DNA of 38,707 nt from a virus. The DNA is taken from positions 1 to 38,707 of the IMG/VR virus record IMGVR_UViG_3300036398_002300; one strand, 5' to 3'. A program made the translations under genes and the position numbers. This document shows positions 8,735 to 15,678 of this stretch, in pieces (positions within the stretch are counted from its first letter, which is position 1; every line of letters starts with the position of its first letter). The notes beneath the pieces were generated by a model. The model was not told the origin of the DNA, ran no database searches, and was given only the letters and a program-made list of their open reading frames with translations.

Positions 8735-9376
8735 TCAGACCCCGTCTGATTCGTTACCTACCCAGAGAATAGCAAACGATTCTGTGCGTTCTACAATATC
8801 TGAAAATAACAAGTTTTCGTATTCCCAGTCGGACATGGGCAGAGCCTGCACCTTGGTGTCTTTATTGTATAGCGTCCAAACCAAGCTATCTTCATCGCGG
8901 AGCGCAATGCGAGTACGCGACTCGATGACGTTCTGCGTCGGCGTGTTCTGCGTTCCTCTGATAATGTAGCTGACGATGTCTGGCTCCTCATCCGGCTCTT
9001 CGGTACGGGAGCGTATTTGTTCGTTCTCTTCCAGAAGGCGAGCGATTTTGTTCTCTAGTTGAGACACGGTGACGTGAAAGGAGTCGGCTACTCCCCAGCC
9101 GCGGGCAGCGCTCTCTTCACTGGCGCGAAGCTGCTCTCGTAGCTTGGAGGTAGCGGTTCCGAACTGCGACTTGGCCTCACGCCAGTCCTTTTCGTAAGTC
9201 GCTGCCTGCTCTTGCGCTTTTGCCAAGTCGGTCCGTAGTCGCTCGTTCTCAGCGTAGAGTATGTCGGCGCGGCGCTCGGCAGATGTCTGAAGGGGGAGAC
9301 AGCAAGTCGCGCATCTCGTTGGGTAGCCGATGACGACCCGCGCTCCGCTGCTGCACTTGCAGACTTCGTCACTCAT
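8735..9376 (-). CDS. Zinc-finger plus coiled-coil protein, 213 aa
   Basis: The first 30 residues contain Cys at CKC and CATCC, a probable zinc-binding site. Residues about 35-120 are a long charged coiled coil (ERLRTDLAKAQEQAATYEKD...). The C-terminal part is acidic, then beta-rich, with many Trp/Tyr (WTLYNK, SDWEYENLLF). It closes the leftward run of small genes and overlaps its upstream neighbour by 8 bases, indicating coupling. Coiled-coil proteins with a zinc hook are common in phage accessory regions. The partner is unknown. Confidence 0.7.
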   Translation of the reverse strand: MSDEVCKCSSGARVVIGYPTRCATCCLPLQTSAERRADILYAENERLRTDLAKAQEQAATYEKDWREAKSQFGTATSKLREQLRASEESAARGWGVADSFHVTVSQLENKIARLLEENEQIRSRTEEPDEEPDIVSYIIRGTQNTPTQNVIESRTRIALRDEDSLVWTLYNKDTKVQALPMSDWEYENLLFSDIVERTESFAILWVGNESDGV

Positions 9377-9656
9377 GCCTGTCTTTCTCTAGACTCTCGG
9401 CGAGAATGTCAAGACCGCGCTCCAGCGCCAATCTCAGAGCATCCGATCTGTTCAGTGGCGGACCTCGGCCTTCCACCGGAGCCAGCCGCGGGTCATGCGG
9501 ACCTTCTGTCTGGAAGGCAATAGCGTCTATGCGCTGTAGAAGAGACGTCGGAAGACGTAGAGTCGTCTGCACGTCGTTTTCTGCCTTGCGTCCTCTCGGA
9601 CGATTACTGACCTTCTTCATGTCTTCTCCGGGCTTGTCAGCCTTTCGTGCGGTCAC
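9369..9656 (-). CDS. Ribbon-helix-helix DNA-binding protein, 95 aa
   Basis: The core reads TTLRLPTSLLQRIDAIA, then RSDALRLALERGLDIL, the strand-helix-helix order of CopG/Arc-type regulators, which bind operators as dimers through the strand. A basic arm (NRPRGRKAEN) precedes it. The GTG at 9656 makes a GTGA overlap with the upstream stop; an ATG at 9620 with GGAG at 5 bases is an equally credible start, giving 83 residues. A second RHH-like gene lies at 10854-11072. It is probably a phage transcription regulator; its operator was not found. Confidence 0.75.
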   Translation of the reverse strand: MTARKADKPGEDMKKVSNRPRGRKAENDVQTTLRLPTSLLQRIDAIAFQTEGPHDPRLAPVEGRGPPLNRSDALRLALERGLDILAESLEKDRHE

Positions 9657-9895
9657 AATTTCTTATCTCCGAACAGGTCAATCTGTTTCTCAGCGAGGTC
9701 TGCTGCACGTACCTCGTCCATCACCACGGAGCACGACGACGTGAGGCGCTGCATCAGCCGGTCGGCGCAGCCGTTGCTGTGACCGCAGACCTCGTAGCGC
9801 CAGCCGTCGTAGGTGACGGAGAGCGTGTGCATGACGTAGCCGAGGTCGCGGCTGCATCCGGCGCAGGGGCGCGGGGTGGTGCTGTTGGTGTTCAT
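9653..9895 (-). CDS. Small Cys-rich protein, 80 aa
   Basis: The ATG overlaps the previous stop (ATGA). Cys residues at CAGC near the N terminus, and further Cys and His in the middle (VCGHSNGC), suggest one bound zinc. The C terminus DLFGDKKL contains a short hydrophobic-acidic motif that resembles a peptide-docking tail, but this is speculative. It belongs to the run of coupled small genes. No family is recognised. Confidence 0.65.
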   Translation of the reverse strand: MNTNSTTPRPCAGCSRDLGYVMHTLSVTYDGWRYEVCGHSNGCADRLMQRLTSSCSVVMDEVRAADLAEKQIDLFGDKKL

Positions 9896-10200
9896 CGGAG
9901 AGTAGCTTCCAGAAATGCGTGTAGTTGGTCGGCTTGCTTATTTGCCTTGGCTGCGGCGTCACGTCGCTGTTCCGCAAATGCTTTGATCTTCTCGGGCGTG
10001 AAAAATGCCTTGAACGCTCTTATTGCCGTGCGCTCAGAAGCCGCCGCGCCCTTCTTGAAGCGGTCGATGTAGGTCGCTTCCCATTGAATAATCTTCTGAC
10101 CGCGCCACTTGCATACGACGTCGTAACCGTCCTTCGTTTTGCGTGCAGTGATCTCCGTGTCGCGCCAAAAAGGGTCAGCAACAAACTCAATAACGGTCAT
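9892..10200 (-). CDS. Small basic protein, 102 aa
   Basis: The ATG overlaps the stop of the upstream gene by the usual ATGA. The N-terminal half alternates strand-forming and charged residues (TEITARKTKDGYDVVCKWRG). The C-terminal half is a Lys/Ala-rich helix (PEKIKAFAEQRRDAAAKANK). The charge pattern would fit nucleic-acid or membrane-surface binding, but no domain is recognised. Confidence 0.65.
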   Translation of the reverse strand: MTVIEFVADPFWRDTEITARKTKDGYDVVCKWRGQKIIQWEATYIDRFKKGAAASERTAIRAFKAFFTPEKIKAFAEQRRDAAAKANKQADQLHAFLEATLR

Positions 10201-10490
10201 GTGTTATCCGGCTCTCCCAAGGCGGCAAGGGCGCAGCCAAGGCCGATGTCGATCCACTCAGCGGGGATGAGGTAGTCGTGTCGGACGAACCTACCGTCCT
10301 CGCCAACGGGTGTTTCGACGGGACGGCCCCGTCCTTCGCCGTAGAGGGTGCGAGCTTCGTCTACCACCGTCGTCGCCAGACGCAGCTTCTCCAGCACGAT
10401 CTCGATGACGTCCTCCATCGGGACGTACTCGTCAGCGTCGCCAGCGGCACGCAGACGCAGGAAGGCTTCTTCAAGACGGTCGCGGGTCAT
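10197..10490 (-). CDS. Small unknown protein, 97 aa
   Basis: The start is the ATG at 10490, with AAGGAG upstream, rather than an upstream in-frame Met. It therefore overlaps the end of the previous gene by 20 bases, and its ribosome site lies inside that gene. The protein is acidic, mostly helical at first (EEAFLRLRAAGDADEYVPMEDVIEIV), then contains GRFVRHDYLIPAEWIDIGLGCAL. No family is recognised. Confidence 0.62.
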   Translation of the reverse strand: MTRDRLEEAFLRLRAAGDADEYVPMEDVIEIVLEKLRLATTVVDEARTLYGEGRGRPVETPVGEDGRFVRHDYLIPAEWIDIGLGCALAALGEPDNT

Positions 10491-10857
10491 TGAGCACGCT
10501 CCTTTTCGCAGCATCACGCTTGAGTTGGGCGACCTCGGCGCGGAGTGCGTCGATCACGTCTTGGATGAAGTCAGGAGGCTCCACGCCTTCGTGTCTTGCC
10601 TTGTCGGGGTCGTAGCCCGCAGAGCGGGCGACGGCTTCAAGGCCCTGAACCCAACCCGGCTTGTATTCCGTTGTGGTCACACGCAGCTTGGCGCGGGCCT
10701 CGTCGCGCTCCCGTTCCAGCGATACGCAGCGCCGCTCTGCTTCCCGCAGACGTCGGAAGACGTCGTTTCGTTCTTCGATGGCCTTGTCCCGCTGCTCGAC
10801 GACCTTCTGCGCGAACACCGACCACGTCCCTTCGCCGGGACCGTCAAGTACGCTCAT
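10471..10857 (-). CDS. Coiled-coil protein, 128 aa
   Basis: The ATG overlaps the previous stop in CCATGA and is preceded by GGAGAAG. Residues about 17-60 form a strongly charged coiled coil (VVEQRDKAIEERNDVFRRLR...). A Trp-containing middle (EYKPGWVQGLEAVARSAGY) and a second short helix follow. It probably oligomerises. It resembles many small phage proteins of unknown role in early-gene clusters. Confidence 0.65.
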   Translation of the reverse strand: MSVLDGPGEGTWSVFAQKVVEQRDKAIEERNDVFRRLREAERRCVSLERERDEARAKLRVTTTEYKPGWVQGLEAVARSAGYDPDKARHEGVEPPDFIQDVIDALRAEVAQLKRDAAKRSVLNDPRPS

Positions 10858-11072
10858 GGCTTCTCCTCTCCTTCGTTCGTGGGCAGCGTCTTCTCAAGTT
10901 CAACCAAGCCACGACGGACGGCTTCGCGCAGCACGTCGCTGCGAGCCACGCTGCGTTGCAGGCCGTCCAGCATGGCAAGGCGGCTGATGAGCGCGTCGGC
11001 CCGGTCCACCGTCTCTTGTGAGACGCGGAAGCAGACCTGCCCATAGTTTACGTTCACGGTCTTGCGGGGCAC
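10854..11072 (-). CDS. Second ribbon-helix-helix-like protein, 72 aa
   Basis: The start is the GTG at 11072, directly after AAGGAGAAGCC; the longer open frame merely shadows the neighbouring gene. The sequence VNYGQVCFRVSQETVDRADAL gives a short strand and helix, and RSDVLREAVRRGLVELEK the second helix, the RHH order. It ends EGEEKP, with the next gene's Shine-Dalgarno sequence inside those codons. It overlaps the end of the upstream gene by 19 bases. It probably binds DNA as a dimer. It is paralogous in fold, but not closely in sequence, to the 9369-9656 product. Confidence 0.68.
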   Translation of the reverse strand: MPRKTVNVNYGQVCFRVSQETVDRADALISRLAMLDGLQRSVARSDVLREAVRRGLVELEKTLPTNEGEEKP

Positions 11073-11332
11073 GGCTTCTCCTTCGATTCCTCGTCGTGCC
11101 ACACGATCTCGGTGTGGTGCTTGCTGTTCGGGTCGTCGTGCCCGTGGATGCGCCACATCGTCTCGAAGTCGGCCCACACCGACGTCGAGCGTGCCGCCGT
11201 CAGCCAACGCAGGACCGTGGTGCCGTCGCTGAAAACGACGCCCTCGTACTGCGGAAGGTGGGGCGCGTTCACCTGATCGGTGTTGTGCGTGGCCGAGAGG
11301 TCGCCGCGACGGTAGACGGTGAAGCGCCTCAT
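11054..11332 (-). CDS. Small unknown protein, 92 aa
   Basis: The ATG overlaps the stop of the upstream gene. The central part, FSDGTTVLRWLTAARSTSVW, then a segment ending TEIVWHDE, is the pattern of a small beta-rich phage protein family I have seen only as hypothetical (DGT..RW...ST..W...HGH...I.W.D). The last codons SKEKPCPARP contain the next gene's ribosome site and GTG start, so the two genes overlap by 19 bases. Confidence 0.65.
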   Translation of the reverse strand: MRRFTVYRRGDLSATHNTDQVNAPHLPQYEGVVFSDGTTVLRWLTAARSTSVWADFETMWRIHGHDDPNSKHHTEIVWHDEESKEKPCPARP

Positions 11333-11799
11333 GGCTTCGTCCCTTCGATCTTGGCGAGCGCGGCTTCCAGCAGTTCTTCCAGCGGCGCTTTGTCGTCGAC
11401 GCCTACGGCAGCACGCAGGCGCGTCGTCACGTCGAGAAGGCGCTGCTGCCAGAGCGCCGGGGCGAACGTGAGTCTGATCGGTTCGTGCTCTTGCACCAGC
11501 CCCGATCCTTCCCCCACCAGCACGATGTTCGCCTTGACCTTCTCTGCTTCGACGACGGGTGCTGGTGAAGGAGACTCGGCCTTCTTGTCAGGCCAGCCGC
11601 ACCAACACGAACCCGTCGATTTCTCGGTCCATTCATGCCCGTTGGAGCAGCGGTATCCGGTCGTGGTCGTGTTGCTGTCATGCGTGTGGTGTCTGCCTTG
11701 CTCGTCGTAGAACGGTCGGCAGTTGAGCAGCGTGGTGGTGCCGCCTCGGTCGAAGACGCGGCTCGTCTTGCCTTCGGCTTTGCAGGTGGCGCAGATCAT
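11329..11799 (-). CDS. Zinc-ribbon protein, 156 aa
   Basis: The start is the ATG at 11799 in an AAGGAGAAGCCATGA junction. CATC at the N terminus, a Cys in LLNCRPF, then CSNGHEW and CWCGW suggest one or two zinc sites in the first 75 residues. The second half is a Pro/Ala linker and a helical tail (LWQQRLLDVTTRLRAAVGVDD). A fold that binds DNA, RNA or protein is possible. No specific family is recognised. Confidence 0.66.
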   Translation of the reverse strand: MICATCKAEGKTSRVFDRGGTTTLLNCRPFYDEQGRHHTHDSNTTTTGYRCSNGHEWTEKSTGSCWCGWPDKKAESPSPAPVVEAEKVKANIVLVGEGSGLVQEHEPIRLTFAPALWQQRLLDVTTRLRAAVGVDDKAPLEELLEAALAKIEGTKP

Positions 11800-12020
11800 G
11801 GCTTCTCCTTCACGTCGCGTGACAGCACAAACACTGGACCGCACGCGGTCACATGCTTGATACTTGTCCCGACAAGCCGCTCCACTTCCGCAAGCGAGTC
11901 GGCGGCGATGTGAATGACTCCGTGCTCACTATCGACGTAGGTGCCGTCTGCGAGACGGACGGTGTGGGTCGCAAGGTTCGTGACCGCACAGGTCACTTTC
12001 CAGAGTTTCAGAGCGTTCAC
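11796..12020 (-). CDS. Small beta-rich protein, 74 aa
   Basis: The start is the GTG at 12020, overlapping the upstream stop (CCGTGA) behind AAGGAGAAG; the longer open frame upstream of it is a shadow. The product (LKLWKVTCAVTNLATHTVRL...) alternates polar and hydrophobic residues, suggesting a small beta fold, and ends RDVKEKP, whose codons carry the next gene's ribosome site. No family is recognised. Confidence 0.62.
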   Translation of the reverse strand: MNALKLWKVTCAVTNLATHTVRLADGTYVDSEHGVIHIAADSLAEVERLVGTSIKHVTACGPVFVLSRDVKEKP

Positions 12021-12367
12021 GGCTTCTCCTTCTGGTCTGCGGCTCGCTGTAGATTCCTTAGCTGCCGCTGGTCGCCGTGCTTGACGTCGTGTCGGCCACT
12101 GCCCCAGCACACATCACAGACGTCTGTAGTAAAGGCTTGGCCACCGATACCTCCTCGCCAAGTAGAGGTGGAGCCATAAGCCCGGTAGCCGTATCCTTGG
12201 CATTTTGAGCAGGCGACACCGGCAATAGCGTGTGCCACCGATAGCAAGTGCCTAGCCGTGTCGACGAGGTCTTCTGGGTCAATACTCGCGTCGTACTGGT
12301 GAACCAGATACGCCGTTTGCTTCACCCAGTCGTCGCGCCTCTTGGTCTTTTCTTCCTCAAAGGTCAT
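12017..12367 (-). CDS. DnaJ-type zinc-motif protein, 116 aa
   Basis: Two copies of the CxxCxGxG motif of DnaJ cysteine-rich domains are visible, CSKCQGYG and CDVCWGSG, separated by about 30 residues and expected to bind one zinc. The N-terminal half is helical (FEEEKTKRRDDWVKQTAYLV). The ATG at 12367 has GGGAG at 5 bases and overlaps the upstream gene by 11 bases. It has no J-domain, so it is not a full co-chaperone. Such isolated motifs are common in phage early genes and may bind host proteins or RNA. A related short protein is at 14018-14242. Confidence 0.7.
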   Translation of the reverse strand: MTFEEEKTKRRDDWVKQTAYLVHQYDASIDPEDLVDTARHLLSVAHAIAGVACSKCQGYGYRAYGSTSTWRGGIGGQAFTTDVCDVCWGSGRHDVKHGDQRQLRNLQRAADQKEKP

Positions 12368-12662
12368 GGTTGCTCCCGTCACCCTCGACCTTGGCCAGCG
12401 CGGAGCGGGCGAGGTCGGCTATGGCATCAAGCTCTTTGTTTCCCTCGATGCCGTGTTCCAGCCACCACTGCCGCAGGCGTTCGCAGACCAGCCACATATC
12501 AGGTGACGCAGCGACCAGTCTGGCGTTCGCCTGACCGACTTTCTCGAAAGGCCCGTACACGAAAGCTACCGCGCCAACAGCTTCGGAGAGCGAGCCTTCG
12601 CGTGGCTCAGCCTCAATAATACCACGGTTTCCTACCTTCCATGGACCGGGTGTGTGGCTCAT
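12357..12662 (-). CDS. HTPGPW-family small phage protein, 101 aa
   Basis: It begins MSHTPGPWKVG and contains NARLVAASPDMW, the two signatures of a widespread small phage protein family of unknown function (HTPGPW... NARLIAAAPELL). The ATG at 12662 lies in an AAGGAGAAGCCATGA junction. The C-terminal third is helical (ELDAIADLARSALAKVEG). A paralogue lies at 14244-14573. Family membership is recognised by pattern; the biochemical role is not known to me. Confidence 0.78.
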   Translation of the reverse strand: MSHTPGPWKVGNRGIIEAEPREGSLSEAVGAVAFVYGPFEKVGQANARLVAASPDMWLVCERLRQWWLEHGIEGNKELDAIADLARSALAKVEGDGSNHDL

Positions 12663-13042
12663 GGCTTCTCCTTCGTCACGGTCCATTCTTTGATTTCGAT
12701 GAAGTCCGTGTCGCTAGTCCACTTGTCAGTGTCGGCTTTCTTCTGCATGGCCCATCCTTCATCGAAGTTCAAACGCGGTGAAAAGCGTGATGTGCCGTCG
12801 TTCGCGGCCTGAATCATCCCGTCGAGGTCAGCCTTGTGCTTTACCAGCAACTTCTCAACGGCGACCAGTGCGCTTTCACGCGTGGCGTGGACGGAGTGAA
12901 CTTCGCCGCCTTCGTATCGGCAGCCCTCGGTCACGATCCACACACACGCGGACGACGGTGGTGCCTTCAAGTGCCCGACGCGCCAGCATTGGTACCCTCG
13001 GGCATCAACGCGCCCGCACGTCGAACAAACTTCATCGGTCAC
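12659..13042 (-). CDS. Small protein with N-terminal zinc finger, 127 aa
   Basis: The start is a GTG overlapping the upstream stop, behind GGAGGAAG. CSTC near the N terminus, followed by YQCWRVGHL, looks like a short zinc site. The rest alternates Glu/Lys-rich helix and strand (ACVWIVTEGCRYEGGEVHSV). The protein ends TVTKEKP, part of the shared junction sequence. No family is recognised. Confidence 0.65.
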   Translation of the reverse strand: MTDEVCSTCGRVDARGYQCWRVGHLKAPPSSACVWIVTEGCRYEGGEVHSVHATRESALVAVEKLLVKHKADLDGMIQAANDGTSRFSPRLNFDEGWAMQKKADTDKWTSDTDFIEIKEWTVTKEKP

Positions 13043-13158
13043 GGCTTCCTCCGCAGCTTTGCGACCACGGCGTCAATAACGCCGTCGATCACGCGGCCCG
13101 TGATGGCAGACGTGACGCCAAAGATCAGGCTGAACACGATGACGTCGGTCATAGTCAT
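13039..13158 (-). CDS. Single-span membrane peptide, 39 aa
   Basis: The ATG at 13158 overlaps the upstream stop (CCATGA). Residues about 5-20 (DVIVFSLIFGVTSAIT) form one hydrophobic segment. An amphipathic stretch and a basic tail (AKLRRKP) follow. It is too short for a usual holin, though membrane spanins and small inhibitors have similar size. The longer open frame that contains it is a shadow of its neighbour. Confidence 0.5.
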   Translation of the reverse strand: MTMTDVIVFSLIFGVTSAITGRVIDGVIDAVVAKLRRKP

Positions 13159-13430
13159 GGCGTCACCTTCCGCAGCGCATCTGTCATGGCGCGGCCCTTC
13201 TCGTTGACGGCTTTCTTCTCGATGTTGTGGTCGCAGTAGGGAACGCCGCCGCAGCACTGGCACTCGGCAGCGGAGACGAACTCGTCGACGGCTCGCGCCA
13301 ACACGCGCAGGCGTTCAACCTCTTGCACCAGCCACACGACGTCGTCCTTGCCCCACGGCACGGCCATCGGCAGCGTGACGGGGATGTTCCACTTGGTCTT
13401 GATCTCGTCGAGCAAGTCGCGGGTCGGCAT
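13155..13430 (-). CDS. Small protein with coiled N-terminal half and Cys cluster, 91 aa
   Basis: The ATG at 13430 follows the upstream stop with a one-base TGATG overlap; a GTG one codon earlier is possible. The first half has a conserved-looking Trp-rich segment (MAVPWGKDDVVWLVQEVERL). ECQCCGGVPYCDHN near residue 60 is a likely zinc site. Trp plus Cys motifs of this sort occur in small phage proteins of unknown role. Confidence 0.62.
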   Translation of the reverse strand: MPTRDLLDEIKTKWNIPVTLPMAVPWGKDDVVWLVQEVERLRVLARAVDEFVSAAECQCCGGVPYCDHNIEKKAVNEKGRAMTDALRKVTP

Positions 13431-13996
13431 CACTCATCCCCGCCGACGATACGGCGCTCGGTTGACGGCTCGACGGGAGCGGGCTGAGGCGCGGGAGCAG
13501 GGTCGACCTTAGTCTGTGGTGACGTGGAGGCGATGACGCGCTTTGCGCCGTCGATAACCTTCTGTGGCAGACGCCACTCGTCGTTGCACACCTGCACCTC
13601 GACAACCTTCGCCTCGGCGATGGCGGCGATGAGGGGCTTGGTGGCAGTCAGCTTGATTGTCTCCGAGACAAGCCGTCCAGAGATCACGTCGCCCTCGTGG
13701 TCAGCCGCCGGAAGGCGAACCCTCTTACCGTCGATGAGCATGGCCACAGAATGACACTCAAGGTAGGTCCAGCCTTCACGCGCCATCCAGAACTGGATCG
13801 AGTAGTGGGCATCCTGATTCTCTTCGGTGACGACCTTGCCCTTGTGCATAGCCGCGATGATAAAGACCGTGCTCCGTCCACCGACAAGCTCGGTGCTGGA
13901 CATCATTACCGTCATGTCCTTGAAGCGGTCATACTCGGACCGCCATTCAGGCGGGGTGTAGCCGAGGAGCGAGAAAACGATTGCGAGTTGAAGCAT
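13430..13996 (-). CDS. Possibly secreted or anchored unknown protein, 188 aa
   Basis: The ATG is preceded by AAGGGGA. The first 12 residues (MLQLAIVFSLLG) are hydrophobic without a basic start, so a signal or anchor is possible but weak. The middle (STVFIIAAMHKGKVV... YLECHSVAMLIDGKRVRLP) is beta-rich. The tail is Pro-rich (DPAPAPQPAPVEP), typical of a flexible linker. It is the longest gene of the small-gene run. No family is recognised. Confidence 0.65.
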   Translation of the reverse strand: MLQLAIVFSLLGYTPPEWRSEYDRFKDMTVMMSSTELVGGRSTVFIIAAMHKGKVVTEENQDAHYSIQFWMAREGWTYLECHSVAMLIDGKRVRLPAADHEGDVISGRLVSETIKLTATKPLIAAIAEAKVVEVQVCNDEWRLPQKVIDGAKRVIASTSPQTKVDPAPAPQPAPVEPSTERRIVGGDE

Positions 13997-14017
13997 AACA
14001 TTCCCCTTATGCGTGCA

Positions 14018-14242
14018 TTATGTGTTGCGTTTGCCCGTGCCACCACAGCGAAGGCACAGCTTGGTCAATCCGGTTGCGTCTTGTCTTTTGTCAAGGCCGC
14101 TGCCAGCGCAAAGGCGGCAGGCATTTTCGTCAGTGTTATCTGGAACAGCTTCTTCAAACAAATCAGCGTATCGATCAGCCGTAGCTTGGTTGCCAAACCA
14201 ACTCGTCACGCGACCGTTGGTTTTCATCCATCGTGTGTTCAT
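14018..14242 (-). CDS. Short protein with two CxxCxGxG motifs, 74 aa
   Basis: CRLCAGSG and CLRCGGTG are DnaJ-type zinc half-sites, here only about 20 residues apart. The N-terminal half (RWMKTNGRVTSWFGNQATADRYADLF) has a strand-helix pattern. The ATG lies one base after the previous stop. It resembles the zinc part of the 12017-12367 product but lacks its long helix. It may bind protein or RNA. The role is unknown. Confidence 0.68.
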   Translation of the reverse strand: MNTRWMKTNGRVTSWFGNQATADRYADLFEEAVPDNTDENACRLCAGSGLDKRQDATGLTKLCLRCGGTGKRNT

Positions 14243-14243
14243 A

Positions 14244-14573
14244 TCATCTAACCTGTAAAGCCTTACTTATTGCGCTGCTAAGTACGTCTTCTACTTGCTT
14301 TGCGAGTTCTTTGAAGGCTCTAGAGTTATGGTCAAGAACATGAATGTTACGAGTAAAAGAAAGAGCAATCTCACAAGCAGACAGTAGCTCTGGTGCCGTT
14401 GCTATCAAAGTCGAGTTGGCGTCAACAACGGCGTTGTATTCCTCGTCCCCTGTCTCTGCGCTGAAGGACACACCGGGCGCGTAGACGTCAGCTACTGTTC
14501 TGTCCTTTCCAGAGGACACAACGACAAGGCCATCTCCCAAAGCTCTCCACGGTCCGGGCGTATGTCTTACCAT
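14244..14573 (-). CDS. HTPGPW-family protein, second copy, 109 aa
   Basis: It starts MVRHTPGPWRALG and contains ANSTLIATAPELLSACE, matching the same two signatures as the 12357-12662 product, so these are paralogues of one family. The middle (DVYAPGVSFSAETGDEEY) differs. The ATG has GGGGTGA before it. It is the first gene of the leftward small-gene run. The copies are too different to be a recent tandem duplication. Confidence 0.78.
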   Translation of the reverse strand: MVRHTPGPWRALGDGLVVVSSGKDRTVADVYAPGVSFSAETGDEEYNAVVDANSTLIATAPELLSACEIALSFTRNIHVLDHNSRAFKELAKQVEDVLSSAISKALQVR

Positions 14574-14614
14574 TTTTCACCCCTTCATAACCTTGAAGCC
14601 CACTCGGTCAGGTA

Positions 14615-15676
14615 TCACCTGATAGAAGCGGAGCCGGATGTGCTGAGAACCGAGATGTTCGTGGGGTTCTCAAACCAGCTTCCGTTGTTGATGGGAATAG
14701 GGTTCGAGTAGCCCGAGCGACTGACTGGAGTGTTCCTCGTCAGGGTCAGGACCTGAGTCGCCGGTCCTCCATCAACGCGAGCGCAGGCAACCAGACCAGT
14801 CCCTACCTCGTTTGAGATGACAAGGTCGCCACCAGCGGTCAGGGTCACAAGGCCGGTCAGTTCCTCGTTTCCAGAGCAGCGGTCCTGCGGATGAGCACCA
14901 GAGGATGCACTGGTGAACCGGTCACCAGACACAGAGACAAGGCGACCACCACCGAACTGCCCGCGCCAGAGCGGGCCAGAGGTCTGGTCATCGACCTCAA
15001 AGACCGTGAACTGCCAAGTGAACGAAGCCTCGGTCCTGTCGTTGAACGTGCTCTCAACCCCATCCATGTCGAGCGTCAGGTCAATACTGACCGTCCATAC
15101 ACCGAGCAGAGGCTTCTCAACACCGGTCGTTCCACCGTTGTTGTTACCGCCACCACCAGACGGCGGCTGGTCGACAGGAAGGGAGCCAGAGGCGTCAGGA
15201 ACGCAGCGGCCGTCTTCACAGCGCTCGTCACAGTCACAGACCGGGTTACAGGCAGACGCGCAGATACCGCCAAGGCAGATGTTCCCTTCGGAGCAGGACG
15301 AGGCACACTCCGTTGCGTTGTTGGAGAGCAACTGGACGTCGGCACTGACGCTCCCGCCCGGAGAAAGAGTAGCGCAGGAGCTTTGGCGCTGCCGCAGACC
15401 CGGTCGGTCAGCCACCACCCCGACGACGAGAGACCGGCTCAACGGAGGAACAAGCAGGGAATAGGTTCCCTGACTGTTCGTCGTCGTGGTCCCCGTCGGC
15501 GGGCTGGTGGAGATAAGAGCGCCCTCAACCGGCTGCCCCGTCTGGGCGTTCACGACCCGACCAGAGATGAAGCCTTCCTGCTCAGGTTGGTCACCGCTGT
15601 AGTCGGAGTTGTCACCGCTACCATCATAGTAGCCGCCGCACGAAGCCAAGAAGAGGCAGAGGATGAGGGCACGCAT
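14615..15676 (-). CDS. Lipoprotein with carboxypeptidase-regulatory-like domain and Cys-rich segment, 353 aa
   Basis: The start is the ATG at 15676, 2 bases after the upstream stop. The signal MRALILCLFLASCGG has a lipobox LASC, so the mature protein would begin at Cys and be lipid-anchored in a Gram-negative envelope. Residues about 35-80 (SGRVVNAQTGQPVEGALIST then TNSQGTYSL) match a carboxypeptidase regulatory-like beta domain. Twelve Cys follow in roughly 45 residues (CSEGNICLGGIC, CNPVCDCDERCEDGRCVP), then a Gly/Asn-rich linker and a beta-rich C-terminal domain. This architecture is bacterial in style and unusual in a phage. Host-surface remodelling or superinfection exclusion are possible roles, not shown. 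Confidence 0.75.
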   Translation of the reverse strand: MRALILCLFLASCGGYYDGSGDNSDYSGDQPEQEGFISGRVVNAQTGQPVEGALISTSPPTGTTTTNSQGTYSLLVPPLSRSLVVGVVADRPGLRQRQSSCATLSPGGSVSADVQLLSNNATECASSCSEGNICLGGICASACNPVCDCDERCEDGRCVPDASGSLPVDQPPSGGGGNNNGGTTGVEKPLLGVWTVSIDLTLDMDGVESTFNDRTEASFTWQFTVFEVDDQTSGPLWRGQFGGGRLVSVSGDRFTSASSGAHPQDRCSGNEELTGLVTLTAGGDLVISNEVGTGLVACARVDGGPATQVLTLTRNTPVSRSGYSNPIPINNGSWFENPTNISVLSTSGSASIR

Positions 15677-15678
15677 GG

